Assembly: GCA_030840805.1 (NCBI GenBank)
Contig: JAVEDU010000038.1
Coordinates: 28,533 to 92,532 of the forward strand
Length of the DNA: 64,000 nucleotides
Origin: Actinomycetota bacterium
GTDB lineage: Bacteria > Actinomycetota > Actinomycetes > Mycobacteriales > HKI-0501
Direction: 5' to 3'
The stretch's first letter is position 1; each line of letters begins with the position of its first letter. Shown here in pieces: positions 47,196 through 56,328 of the stretch. The notes under the pieces are model-generated. The model saw only the letters and a list, made by a program, of their open reading frames with translations, did no database searches and was not told the origin of the DNA. The position numbers and the translations under genes are program-made.

Positions 47196-48164
47196 GTGAA
47201 GAGAGCCCTCGTCGTCCTGCTGACCCTCGCCCTCGGCCTGGCGGCCTGTGGCGGCCAGCGGAAGGAGACCTCCCCGGGCGCCGGTGGCCGGTTGACGATC
47301 GCCACCGGCAACACGACCGGCGTGTACTACCTCCTCGGCGGCGGGATCGCGAAGATCATCTCCTCCGACCTCGACGGCTACCGCGCCACGGCCGAGGCCA
47401 CCAAGGCGTCGAAGGAGAACGTCGAGCGCGTCGTGTCCGGGCAGAACGACATCGCGTTCAGCCTCGCCGACACGGCGGCGGACGCCGTCGAGGGCGCGCA
47501 CTCGTTCACGGCGAGGCAGCCGGTGCGCGCGCTGATGCGGATCTACGACAACACCACGCACGTGATCGTCCGGACCGACAGCGGCATCACGAGCGTCGCC
47601 GGGCTGAAGGGCAGGAGCGTGTCCACCGGCTCGCCCAACTCCGGCACCGAGCTGATCGCCACCCGCCTGCTCGAGGCGAACGGCCTGGGCGTCGCCGACA
47701 TCGAGCAGAAGAAGGCCTCCCTGCCGGAGACGGTCGAGGGCATGAAGGACGGCTCGATCCAGGGCATGGTGTGGTCGGGCGGGCTGCCCACCGCCGGCGT
47801 GAAGGACCTCGTCGCCTCCCTGGGCGCCGGCAAGGTGCGCTTCCTCGACCTGACCCGGGAGCTCCCGGCGTTGCAGGCGAAGTACGGTGACGCGTACCAG
47901 GCGGGCACGATCCCGGCGGGCGCGTACGGCACCCGCGGGGATGTGCGGACGATCGTGGTGCCGAACCTGCTGGTGGTCGGCGACACGATGAGCGACGACC
48001 TGGCCGGCAAGCTCGTACGGCTGATCTTCGAGCAGAAGAAGGAGCTGGAGAAGATCCACCCCGAGGCGAAGAACATCACGCTGGACCGCGCCGCCAAGAC
48101 CGGCGACGTCCCGCTGCACCCGGGCGCGGACAAGGTCTTGACCGAGCTCGGCGCGCAGCGATGA
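47196..48164 (+). CDS. TAXI-family TRAP transporter substrate-binding lipoprotein
   Basis: 322 residues. Lipoprotein signal with lipobox LAAC (VVLLTLALGLAACGG). The TAXI fold starts LTIATGNTTGVYYLLGGGIAKII and continues VSGQNDIAFSLADTAADAVEG, GLKGRSVSTGSPNSGTELIATRLLEANGL, GMVWSGGLPTAGVKDLVA. Binds the transported solute outside the membrane. It begins 4 bases after the permease stop, and its stop overlaps glcD (ATGA). Typical TAXI ligands are glutamate or dicarboxylates; the coupled oxidase suggests a 2-hydroxy acid here. Confidence 0.9.
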   Translation: MKRALVVLLTLALGLAACGGQRKETSPGAGGRLTIATGNTTGVYYLLGGGIAKIISSDLDGYRATAEATKASKENVERVVSGQNDIAFSLADTAADAVEGAHSFTARQPVRALMRIYDNTTHVIVRTDSGITSVAGLKGRSVSTGSPNSGTELIATRLLEANGLGVADIEQKKASLPETVEGMKDGSIQGMVWSGGLPTAGVKDLVASLGAGKVRFLDLTRELPALQAKYGDAYQAGTIPAGAYGTRGDVRTIVVPNLLVVGDTMSDDLAGKLVRLIFEQKKELEKIHPEAKNITLDRAAKTGDVPLHPGADKVLTELGAQR

Positions 48165-49546
48165 CGCAGACCCGGTCCGCGGCCGACGACCTGGTCCGCC
48201 TGCTCGGCCCCGACCGGGTCTTCCATGACGAGGCGACGCGCGAGGCGTACGCCCGCGACGCCACGCCGCTGTTCCACCGTCGCCCGGACGTGGTCGTGAC
48301 CCCGGCCTCCACCGCCGAGGTCGCCGAGGTGGTGCGGTACGCCGCCGAGACCGGCACCCCGATCGTGCCGCGCGGTGCGGGCAGCAGCCTGTGTGCGGGC
48401 GCGGTGGCGCTGGCGGGGGGCATCAGCCTGGTGTTGACCAAGATGGACGCGATCCTGGAGGTGTCACGGCCCGAGCTGCTCGCCGTCGTCCAGCCCGGCG
48501 TCACCACGATCGCGCTCGACGAGGCGGCCGGCGCCCAGGGGCTCATGTTCGCGCCCGACCCCGGGTCCCGGACCGTGTCGACGATCGGCGGCAACATCGC
48601 CACCTGCGCCGGCGGCCTCCGCGGCCTCAAGTACGGCGTCACGCGAAACTACGTGCTGGGCCTGGAGGCCGTGCTCGGCACCGGCGAGGTGATCCGTACC
48701 GGTGGTCGGCTCGTGAAGGACGTCGCGGGGTACGACCTCACCCGGCTGTTCACCGGCAGCGAGGGCACGCTCGCGGTGATCACCGAGGCCACGGTCGGGC
48801 TGCTGCCGCGGCCGGCCGCGGCGGGCTACGGGCTCGCGTACTTCGGTGACCTGGCCGGCGCGTCGACCGCGGTGGACGCGATCGTCGGTGCCGGGATCCT
48901 CCCGGCGACGCTGGAGTTCCTCGACAACACCTGCATCCGGGCGGTGGAGGACTTCGCCGTGCTGGGACTCGATGTGACCGCCGGAGCGCTGCTGCTGTTC
49001 GGTGACGACGGCGACCCGGCCACGGTCGAGCGCACGGTGGCCCGGATGGCGGAGGTCTGCTCGTCGGTGCCGTCGTGCCGTGAGGTCACGCTCGCCGCCG
49101 ACGTGGCCGCGGCCGACGCGTTGCTCGCCGCGCGGCGCTGCTCGCTCCCGGCGCTCGCCCGGCTGGGGACGCTGACGCTGCTGGAGGACGTGTCGGTGCC
49201 CCGGCCCCGGATGCCGGAGGCCGTGGCGCGCATCGCCGACATCGCGGCGCGGTACGGCATCACGATGGGGACGTTCGGGCACGCCGGGGACGGGAACCTC
49301 CACCCGACCGCCGTGGTGGACGCGGACGACCCCGCCGCCGTCGAGGCGGCCCACAGCGCGTTCGCCGAGGTGTTCCGGCTCGCCATCGACCTCGGCGGCA
49401 CGATCAGCGGCGAGCACGGAATCGGCGCGGCGAAGCTGCCGTACCTCGGTGCCAGGCTGGGGGAGACCCACCTCGGCGTGCTGAGGCGGGTCAAGGCGGC
49501 GTTCGACCCCGCCGGCATCCTCAACCCCGGGAAGCTGGGTTCATGA
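48161..49546 (+). CDS. glcD: FAD-linked 2-hydroxyacid oxidase (GlcD-like)
   Basis: 461 residues. FAD-binding PCMH domain: VVVTPASTAEVAEVVRYAAETGTPIVPRGAGSSLCAGAV, STIGGNIATCAGGLRGLKYGVTRNYVLGLE, LFTGSEGTLAVITEATVGLLP; C-terminal domain with GTFGHAGDGNLHPTAVVD (metal/substrate histidines) and GEHGIGAAKLPYL. Oxidises glycolate, D-lactate or a similar acid. Coupled by overlaps to the transporter receptor before it and to the iron-sulfur subunit after it. glcD is a family name; the exact substrate is not determined. Confidence 0.88.
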   Translation: MTQTRSAADDLVRLLGPDRVFHDEATREAYARDATPLFHRRPDVVVTPASTAEVAEVVRYAAETGTPIVPRGAGSSLCAGAVALAGGISLVLTKMDAILEVSRPELLAVVQPGVTTIALDEAAGAQGLMFAPDPGSRTVSTIGGNIATCAGGLRGLKYGVTRNYVLGLEAVLGTGEVIRTGGRLVKDVAGYDLTRLFTGSEGTLAVITEATVGLLPRPAAAGYGLAYFGDLAGASTAVDAIVGAGILPATLEFLDNTCIRAVEDFAVLGLDVTAGALLLFGDDGDPATVERTVARMAEVCSSVPSCREVTLAADVAAADALLAARRCSLPALARLGTLTLLEDVSVPRPRMPEAVARIADIAARYGITMGTFGHAGDGNLHPTAVVDADDPAAVEAAHSAFAEVFRLAIDLGGTISGEHGIGAAKLPYLGARLGETHLGVLRRVKAAFDPAGILNPGKLGS

Positions 49547-50625
49547 CCTTCACCCCCGACCTGCTCAGCCGGTGCATCTCGTGCGGGTTCTGCCTGCCCG
49601 CGTGTCCCACGTACGAGCTGACGAAGGACGAGCGCTCGTCGCCGCGCGGGCGGATCGCGCTGATGCGGGCGCTGGAGACCGGCACGCTGCCGATGAACGA
49701 CCCGGGCGTCGCCGAGGAGTCGTCGTTCTGCCTGGGCTGCCGGGCGTGTGAGGTCGTGTGTCCCGCCGGCGTCGAGTACGGCCAGCTGCTGGAGGAGTGG
49801 CGCGACGCGACCTGGCGGGGGCGCCGCCGGCCGGTGGTCGTGCGGGCGCTGCTCCGGGCGGTGGACCGGACGTGGAAGGTGCGGCTGCTGGGGCTGTTCC
49901 GCCGGCACGCGCGCCGGCGTACCGGCGGGTCTGCGTCGCTGATGCTGGGGTGTTTCGAGCGGTTCCTGTACCCGAAGGTGAGCCGCTCGGCGGTCGCGCT
50001 GGACCCCCGGCTCGACGTCGACCCGGGGCAGGGCTGCTGCGGCGCGCTGCACGCCCACAACGGTGAGCTGGCGGAGGGGCGTGCGCTGGCCCGGAAGCTG
50101 GGCGAGCGGCTCCCCGGCACGATCGTCACGACCAGCGGGGGCTGCGCGGCGCATCTCGCCGACGTGCTGGGCCGCGACCGGGTGGTCGAGCTGTCCGCGT
50201 GGCTGTCGGGCCCGGCTTCCGCGGCCGGGGCGGCCCTGCCCGGGCCGGCGGGGCCGATCCTGGTGGACGGCCGACCGGCCCGGATCGGGCTGCAGGACTC
50301 GTGCCACCTCCGCAACGGGCTGGGGGTGTGGCGGGAGCCGCGCGCGATCCTCGCCGCGCTGGGGGAGTACGTGGAGGTGCCCGGCGCCGCGTCCTGCTGC
50401 GGCGCCGCGGGGACGTACGCGCTCGTCCGCCCGGAGGACAGCGCCAAGGTCGTGGCGCCGAAGGTGGACGCGCTCCGCCGGCTGGACCTGGACATCCTCG
50501 TCACGGTCAACCCCGGCTGCACGCGCCAGCTGCAGACCGCAGTGCGGAAGGCGGGGCTGCGGACCCGGGTCGTGCACCTGGCCGAGCTGGCCGCAAGTGC
50601 CCGAACGGACGGGTCCGGGCGCTGA
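49543..50625 (+). CDS. glcF: Iron-sulfur subunit of 2-hydroxyacid oxidase (GlcF-like)
   Basis: 360 residues. Two [4Fe-4S] ferredoxin motifs near the N-terminus, CISCGFCLPACPTY and CLGCRACEVVCPAG, then two CCG-type domains with PGQGCCGALHAHNG, QDSCHLRNG and ASCCGAAGTYAL, as in GlcF/LldE/HdrB proteins. Carries electrons from the flavin subunit to the quinone pool. ATG overlaps the glcD stop (ATGA). Last gene of the TRAP-oxidase operon. Confidence 0.9.
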   Translation: MTFTPDLLSRCISCGFCLPACPTYELTKDERSSPRGRIALMRALETGTLPMNDPGVAEESSFCLGCRACEVVCPAGVEYGQLLEEWRDATWRGRRRPVVVRALLRAVDRTWKVRLLGLFRRHARRRTGGSASLMLGCFERFLYPKVSRSAVALDPRLDVDPGQGCCGALHAHNGELAEGRALARKLGERLPGTIVTTSGGCAAHLADVLGRDRVVELSAWLSGPASAAGAALPGPAGPILVDGRPARIGLQDSCHLRNGLGVWREPRAILAALGEYVEVPGAASCCGAAGTYALVRPEDSAKVVAPKVDALRRLDLDILVTVNPGCTRQLQTAVRKAGLRTRVVHLAELAASARTDGSGR

Positions 50626-50706
50626 TCGGCGGCACCGGGGTGGCGGGACGGCCGGTCTCGCGGCCGGGGGCCCAAGCCGGGGTGGCGCCGTGCCGATGAA
50701 CCAAGG

Positions 50707-52293
50707 GTGCGTACCTCCCTCCCCCGTGTCCTGTCCGCCGTCCTCGCGGTCGTCCTCGGCGGGGCGCTGACCGGCGCCGCCGCTGCGGCCGTCAGCGGAC
50801 CGGACGTGTCCGGCTGGCAGCACCCGAACGGCTACACGATCGACTGGTCCGCGGCGCACAACGTCGGCGGCGCGCAGTTCGCCTTCGTGAAGGCCACCGA
50901 GGGCACGAACTACACCAACCCGTACTTCGCGTCGGACTCCGCCGCCGTCAAGGCCGACAAGATGGCCCGCGGGGCGTACCACTTCGCCCGGCCCGCCGCC
51001 GGGACCGCGAGCGCGGCCGCCCAGGCGAGGCACTTCGTGGCCGCCGCCGGGAAGCTGGACGGCCGTGGTGACCTGCCCCCGGTACTGGACCTGGAGGTCA
51101 CCGGCGGGCTGGGCGTGAGCGCGCTCGTCGCGTGGACCAGGACCTACCTCACCGAGGTCGAGCGGCTGACCGGGCGCACGCCGATGGTCTACACCTCGCC
51201 GGGTTTCTGGAAGTCCGGGATGGGCAACAGCACCGCGTTCACCGGGTACCCGCTGTGGATCGCCACCTGGGGACCGAAGCCGATCCTCGCCGGCGGGTGG
51301 ACCAGGTACACGTTCTGGCAGTACACCGACAAGGCCACGCTCGCCGGGATGGCCGGGCCGCTCGACATGAGCGTCTTCAACGGCACGGTCGCCGAGCTGC
51401 GCGCGCTGGCCAACGACGCACCCGCACCGCCGCCCGCGCCGAAGGTGCCCACCGCGCCGGCCACGCTGACCGCAATGCCCGCCGCCGGCGCGGTCGCGCT
51501 GCGCTGGACCGCACCGAAGACCCCCGGCGGCGCGATCGTCGGCTACGAGGTGACGGTCGACGGGGGTGCGCCGCAGCGCCTCCCCGGTTCGGCCACATCG
51601 TTCACCGCGGCCGGGCTCTCCGCGACGGCCGCGCACCGTTTCACCGTCGCCGCGATCAACGCGACCGGCGCCGGTCCGGTGGCCACCGTCGTCGGCACTC
51701 CGCTCGTGCCGACGCAGGTCCTGCTCACCACCGCGACCCCGGCCGCCGGGCCCGCGACCGTCACCGCCACGGTGACCCGCAGCGACACCGGTGCCGCGCT
51801 CCCCGGCGCCACCGTCATGGTCCGGCTCACCCCACGGTCCGGTGCGGCGCCCGCGCCGTACACCGCCACGACCGGCGGCGCCGGCCGACTCGACATCCCG
51901 GTGAGCACCGCGGTCACCACGGACGTCACCGTCACCGTGCCGCAGTCGGCCCTCGCGGCCGCCGTCGCCCGCACCACCGTCGCCGCGGTGGTCCGGGTCC
52001 GGCCCGCGCCGGCCCTCACGCTCAGGCTGTCCGCGACGAAGATCCGAGCCGGCCGGACCGTCACGTTCACCGGGACCACGGACCGCGCGCTCGCCGGCGA
52101 GAAGGTGTACCGGCAGAGCTACTACGGCGGGGCCTGGCACACCCGGGCCGCCGGCACGGTACGCGGCACGGGCACCGTGGCCTTCGGCGTGCGGCCGCTG
52201 GCGAAGAGCACCAGCGCGTACCGGCTGTGGGTCCCCGCCACCCCCGGCCACGCCGCGGCGGCCTCGAAGACCGTGACGCTGCGGGTCGTCTAG
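50707..52293 (+). CDS. Secreted GH25 muramidase with FnIII and Ig-like domains
   Basis: 528 residues. Sec signal peptide (about 1-28, ending TGAAAAAVSG). Catalytic GH25 domain (about 30-230): GPDVSGWQHPNGYTIDWSAA, FAFVKATEGTNYTNP with catalytic-region Glu, ARGAYHFARP, VLDLEVTGG, FWQYTDKATLAGMAGPLDMSVFNG. Then a proline-rich linker, a fibronectin III domain (about 245-335) and two bacterial Ig-like stretches. It cleaves muramyl bonds of peptidoglycan outside the cell, probably in wall remodelling. GTG 50707 is the only start allowing a proper signal. Its stop shares CTAG (52290-52293) with the convergent ligase gene. Confidence 0.9.
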   Translation: MRTSLPRVLSAVLAVVLGGALTGAAAAAVSGPDVSGWQHPNGYTIDWSAAHNVGGAQFAFVKATEGTNYTNPYFASDSAAVKADKMARGAYHFARPAAGTASAAAQARHFVAAAGKLDGRGDLPPVLDLEVTGGLGVSALVAWTRTYLTEVERLTGRTPMVYTSPGFWKSGMGNSTAFTGYPLWIATWGPKPILAGGWTRYTFWQYTDKATLAGMAGPLDMSVFNGTVAELRALANDAPAPPPAPKVPTAPATLTAMPAAGAVALRWTAPKTPGGAIVGYEVTVDGGAPQRLPGSATSFTAAGLSATAAHRFTVAAINATGAGPVATVVGTPLVPTQVLLTTATPAAGPATVTATVTRSDTGAALPGATVMVRLTPRSGAAPAPYTATTGGAGRLDIPVSTAVTTDVTVTVPQSALAAAVARTTVAAVVRVRPAPALTLRLSATKIRAGRTVTFTGTTDRALAGEKVYRQSYYGGAWHTRAAGTVRGTGTVAFGVRPLAKSTSAYRLWVPATPGHAAAASKTVTLRVV

Positions 52294-53873
52294 GGCTGCT
52301 CGACGATCCCGGCGTACGTCTCCCGCAGCGCCCGCTTGAGGATCTTGCCGCTCGGGTTCTTGGGCAGCGCGTCGGCGAACACCACGTACTTGGGCGTCTT
52401 GTACCCCGCCAGCCGGGATCGGCAGTGGTCCCGGATGGCCTCCGCGGTCACCTCGGCGCCGGCGCGGGGCACGACCACGGCGGTGACCGCCTCCACCCAG
52501 TGCGGGTGGTCGAGCGCGAACACGGCGACCTCCGCCACCGCGTCCAGTGCGTAGATGACCTCCTCGACCTCGCGGCTCGCCACGTTCTCGCCGCCGGTCT
52601 TGATCATGTCCTTCTTGCGGTCCACGACGGACAGCCGGCCCTCGGCGTCGAACACTCCGAGATCCCCGGAGTGGAACCACCCGTTCCGGAACGCCTCGGC
52701 GGTCTTCGCCTCGTCCCGGTAGTACCCGAGCGTCGCATGTGGACTGCGATGGACGATCTCGCCGATCTCGCCCTGCGGTACCGGCCGGTCGTCGTCGTCC
52801 ACCACCCGGGTCTCGACGTTCAGTACCGGCCGCCCCGCGGACCCCGCATGGGTGAGCTGCTCGTCCGGCGGCAGGATCGTGGCCACCGGCGACATCTCGG
52901 TCTGCCCGTAGAAGTTCCACAGCGCCACGTCGGGGAGCCGGCGCTGGATCTCCCGCAGGATCTCCACCGGCATCGCCGACGCGCCGTAGTAGCCCTTGCG
53001 CAGCGACGACAGGTCGGTCGTGTCGAAGGAGGGAGACCGCAGCAGCGCGATCCACACCGTCGGAGGAGCGAAGAACTTCGTCACCCGCTCGGCCGCCATC
53101 GTCCGCAACAGCACCTCGGGGTCGGGGCCGCGCGCGATGATGCTGGTGGCGCCGAGGTACACGTCCGGCCCGAAGAAGCAGTCGAGCTGCGCACAGTGGT
53201 AGAGCGGCAGGGAGTGCAGATCCACGTCGTCGGCCGACATACCACCGGCCACGACGCTGCTCACGTACTCCCACAGCAGCGACCGGCTCGACAGCAGCAC
53301 ACCCTTCGGTCGCGACTCCGTACCGCTGGTGTACATCAGGCGCAGCGGGTCGTCGTCGGCCACCGGCACGTCCGGCGGGGTACCGGCCTCGGCAAGCCAG
53401 GCGTCGACGTCCTCCCAGCCGAGCTGTGTCCCGGGGGGTGTCCCGAGCATGATCGTGGCCCGCACGGCCGGTGTGACCCCGGACTGCGCGATCGCCTTGT
53501 CGGCCACCTCGGCGAGCGCGTCCTCGGCCACGATCGCCGTCGTGCCGCTGTGGTCGAGGATGAACCCGATCTCGTCCGGCCCGAGCATGAAGTTGATCGG
53601 TACCAGCACCACTCCGAGGCGCGCCGTGGCGAACGCCAGCGCGCCGTACTGCCAGCAGTTGTGCGACAGCACCGCGAGCCGGTCACCCTTACCGACCCCG
53701 CGTGCGGCGAGCGCGGCCGCGAGCCGGCCCACCGCGGCGTCGAACTCGGCGAACGTCAGCCGCACGTCACCGTCCACCACCGCGGTCTTGCCCGGTACGC
53801 GCAACGCGGTACGGCGGGGCAGGTCGCCCAGGGCGTGCTGCCGGGCGCGGGCGACGAGCGGGGAGTCGGTCAC
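52290..53873 (-). CDS. AMP-forming acyl-CoA synthetase
   Basis: 527 residues of the ANL superfamily. ATP motif LMYTSGTESRPKGVLLSS (P-loop), NFYGQTEMSP, GWFHSGDLGVFDAEGRLSVVDRKKDMIKTGGENV, and the C-terminal lysine in PKNPSGKILKRAL. Activates a carboxylic acid to acyl-CoA. It is the last gene after an amino acid/amide permease and an acetamidase/formamidase, joined by overlap (GTGA at 53870-53873), so its substrate is plausibly the acid released by that amidase. GGGAG is 5 bases before GTG 53873. Confidence 0.9.
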   Translation of the reverse strand: MTDSPLVARARQHALGDLPRRTALRVPGKTAVVDGDVRLTFAEFDAAVGRLAAALAARGVGKGDRLAVLSHNCWQYGALAFATARLGVVLVPINFMLGPDEIGFILDHSGTTAIVAEDALAEVADKAIAQSGVTPAVRATIMLGTPPGTQLGWEDVDAWLAEAGTPPDVPVADDDPLRLMYTSGTESRPKGVLLSSRSLLWEYVSSVVAGGMSADDVDLHSLPLYHCAQLDCFFGPDVYLGATSIIARGPDPEVLLRTMAAERVTKFFAPPTVWIALLRSPSFDTTDLSSLRKGYYGASAMPVEILREIQRRLPDVALWNFYGQTEMSPVATILPPDEQLTHAGSAGRPVLNVETRVVDDDDRPVPQGEIGEIVHRSPHATLGYYRDEAKTAEAFRNGWFHSGDLGVFDAEGRLSVVDRKKDMIKTGGENVASREVEEVIYALDAVAEVAVFALDHPHWVEAVTAVVVPRAGAEVTAEAIRDHCRSRLAGYKTPKYVVFADALPKNPSGKILKRALRETYAGIVEQP

Positions 53874-54934
53874 GCGGCTCCCTGGTGGTGGTCCTTCTCG
53901 GCACCGTACGCGCCGCTCGGGGCCCGCCGCCGCGCCAGGTACTCCGCCCCGGCGTGTCGCAGCCGCTCGTGCAGCCCGTCGTACGCCCGCGCGCCGCCCA
54001 GGGCCCACCGGGGGAGCTTCGCGACCATCGTGTAGTTCGGGGCCACCATGTTCCCCACCGGCGCCAGCCCGGTCTGGCCGACCAGCTGGAGCGCGTCCAG
54101 CGGATCCAGTCCCAGCAGCTCTCCGGTCCAGCCGACGAGGTCGTGCTGGCTGATCCGGTACGCGTCGTCCAGCGGGCGCACCGACCCCGTTGACATCAGG
54201 AAGTCGTCGCTCTCCAGTCGCGGCCACGCCGGCGCCGCGCCCGGGACCACGTCCACGATGACCACGGTCGACATCGCCGCCTCGACCGCCGTCCCGGCCA
54301 ACTCGCCCTCGCCCTGGCGGCAGTGCCCGTCCCCGATCGCGAGCTGGGCACCGTCGACGTTGACCGGCAGGTACAGCGTGGTGCCGGCGCGCACCTCCGG
54401 GGTGTCCATGTTGCCGCCGTGCGCCGACGGGGTGATCGACCGCAGTACCTCGCCCTCGGCCGGCGCCACGCCGACCGTGCCGTGCATCGGGTCCAGCGGG
54501 AGCTCCACCTCGTGGTCGCTCCGCCGGGCCCGGTACCGCAGCACGCCCCGGTCGGTGTCCACCTCGTACACCCACACCACCTCGTCCAGCGGCGGGTGGA
54601 GCATCGCGGTCTCGTCGGTGGTCGTCAACGCGCCGAAGTGCGGGAACGTCGTCGAGATCGCCCAGTCGCGCCGCGGCGTGATGTCCACGAAGTGGACGGC
54701 CAGCAGGTCGCCCGGCGCGGCGCCCTCGACGTGGATCGGGCCGGTGACCGGGTTCAGCCGCGCGGGGTCGCACAGCTTGCTCGCGCGATCGTCCACAGTG
54801 CGCACGACACCGCCGAAACAGTCCTCTGTGGTCAGTTCGACCACGGTCCCCGGTGGGACCGTCAGCAGCGGCTCACCGGCACCGAACGTGTACGCGAGCT
54901 GGTCGGCGGTGGGGTCGAGCGTGGCGACTCTCAG
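53870..54934 (-). CDS. Acetamidase/formamidase family protein with probable CTG start
   Basis: 354 residues of the FmdA_AmdA family: VELTTEDCFGG, NPVTGPIHVEGAAPGDLLAVHFVDI, SAHGGNMDTPEVRAGTTLYLPVNVDGAQLAIGDGHCRQGEGE (metal and active-site region with conserved H, E, D). Hydrolyses a short or aromatic amide to acid and ammonia. There is no ATG, GTG or TTG at the expected N-terminus; CTG 54934 overlaps the permease stop as CTGA and has GGAGG 7 bases upstream, so a CTG start is inferred. The downstream ligase overlaps by GTGA. Confidence 0.85.
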   Translation of the reverse strand: MRVATLDPTADQLAYTFGAGEPLLTVPPGTVVELTTEDCFGGVVRTVDDRASKLCDPARLNPVTGPIHVEGAAPGDLLAVHFVDITPRRDWAISTTFPHFGALTTTDETAMLHPPLDEVVWVYEVDTDRGVLRYRARRSDHEVELPLDPMHGTVGVAPAEGEVLRSITPSAHGGNMDTPEVRAGTTLYLPVNVDGAQLAIGDGHCRQGEGELAGTAVEAAMSTVVIVDVVPGAAPAWPRLESDDFLMSTGSVRPLDDAYRISQHDLVGWTGELLGLDPLDALQLVGQTGLAPVGNMVAPNYTMVAKLPRWALGGARAYDGLHERLRHAGAEYLARRRAPSGAYGAEKDHHQGAA

Positions 54935-56328
54935 CGTGATACCTCCTCGACAGGGGTCACGAGCGTGGGCCTCCGTCCAGTGAGGACCAACACCATCAGC
55001 ACCACGACCCCGAGGGCGAGCCACACGAAGCCGAGTCGCTGAGCCGCGACCTGGGCGTTGACCACAACGTAGGCCAGAACCACGAAACCCAACACCGGGA
55101 ACACCAGGTGCACGAACCACCGGCGGCTCTTCTGCCGGACGACGTGGTGGACGACCACCGAGACGTGCAGGACCAGGAATGCCGTCATCGCGCCGAAGTT
55201 CACGAGCGTGCTGAGCAGGGTGATCCCGTCGTCCCGGGTCGCGAAGTACACGCCCAGCACCAGTGACACCGCGGCAACCAGCAGCGTCGCGTTCACCGGG
55301 ACCCGCCGCGTCGGGTGGATCCGCGCCAGGAAGCCCGGTAGCTGCCGGTCCCGGGCCATCGCGTACAGCAGGCGCGAGGTGGCTGCCTGCGCGACCAGCG
55401 AGTTCGCGAAGCCCCATGCGATCGCGGTGCTCAGCGCGGCCAGCCCCGCCAGCCAGCCACCGCCGGCCACCCGCGCCGCGTCGTAGAACGCGCTGCCCTC
55501 GGGGTCGCCGTCCGCGATCAGGCCTGCCGGGTCCGGGACGAGCAGCGAGGCGACCCACGTCTGGACGATGAACAGCGTCCCGGCGAGCAGGAGCGCGGCG
55601 ACCATCGCCCGGCCGATCGAACGTGCCGAGTCCCGGTTCTCCTCCGCCAGCATCGAGATGCCGTCGAAGCCGAGGAACGAGAGCACCGCGATCGACACCG
55701 CCCCGAACACCAGGCCCCACGAGAACGTCGCGCCGTTGTACAGCGGGGTGAAACTGAAGCCGTCGCCCTTCCCGGCCGCCAGGGCGGCCAGACCCACGAC
55801 CAGGAAGATCGCGAGCACGATGAGCTCGCCGACCAGCATCACCCTGTTGACCTTGGCGGTCATCTCGATGCCGAGGTAGTTCACCACGGTGTTGAGGACC
55901 ACGAACCCGGCGAGCCACGCCCATACCGGCACGGACGGGACCAGGGAGTTCATCGCCAGACCCGAGATCAGGTACAGCAGACCGGGGATCAGGACGTAGT
56001 CGAGGATGATCACCCACCCCGCGAGGAACCCGACCGGGGCGCTGATGCCACGCCCCGCGTACGTGTACACCGAACCGGCCATCGGGAACGCGCGCGACAT
56101 CTGCGCGTACGAGTTCGCCGTCAGCATCATCGCCACCATGCCGACCGCGTACGCGAGTGCGACCATGCCGCCCGAGCCCTGGAAGACACTGCCGAAGATG
56201 CCGAACGGCGCGATCGGGACCATGAAGATCAGGCCGTACACGAGCAGGTCGCCGAATCGCAACGACCGCTTGAGTTCCTGCTGGTAGCCGAACCGCTCGA
56301 CAGTGTCCGATGTGGAGTTGTCGGTCAC
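54931..56328 (-). CDS. APC-superfamily amino acid/amide permease
   Basis: 465 residues with 12 hydrophobic helices. Start GYQQELKRSLRFGDLLVYGLIFMVPIAPFGIFG, followed by AFPMAGSVYTYAGRGISAPVGFLAGWVIILDY (typical of the APC family, TM2-TM3) and FLGFDGISMLAEENRDSARSIGRAMV. Proton-coupled uptake. With the amidase and ligase it forms a three-gene unit, so the substrate may be an amide or amine that is then hydrolysed and activated. GTG 56328 has AGGAGG 5 bases upstream. Stop overlaps the amidase start. Confidence 0.9.
   Translation of the reverse strand: MTDNSTSDTVERFGYQQELKRSLRFGDLLVYGLIFMVPIAPFGIFGSVFQGSGGMVALAYAVGMVAMMLTANSYAQMSRAFPMAGSVYTYAGRGISAPVGFLAGWVIILDYVLIPGLLYLISGLAMNSLVPSVPVWAWLAGFVVLNTVVNYLGIEMTAKVNRVMLVGELIVLAIFLVVGLAALAAGKGDGFSFTPLYNGATFSWGLVFGAVSIAVLSFLGFDGISMLAEENRDSARSIGRAMVAALLLAGTLFIVQTWVASLLVPDPAGLIADGDPEGSAFYDAARVAGGGWLAGLAALSTAIAWGFANSLVAQAATSRLLYAMARDRQLPGFLARIHPTRRVPVNATLLVAAVSLVLGVYFATRDDGITLLSTLVNFGAMTAFLVLHVSVVVHHVVRQKSRRWFVHLVFPVLGFVVLAYVVVNAQVAAQRLGFVWLALGVVVLMVLVLTGRRPTLVTPVEEVSR

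Noticed and set aside
50626..50706. c-di-AMP (ydaO-type) riboswitch before the GH25 gene
   Set aside because: Such riboswitches often control wall hydrolases in actinobacteria, but the 81-base gap is too short and shows no matching pattern.
42644..53274. Very long open frames opposite real genes (for example 42644-46417 and 48826-53274 on the minus strand)
   Set aside because: They are by-products of GC-rich codon use: composition is dominated by R, G, H and D, no family pattern is seen, and they lie across well-recognised genes. Only their ends that coincide with true genes were kept.
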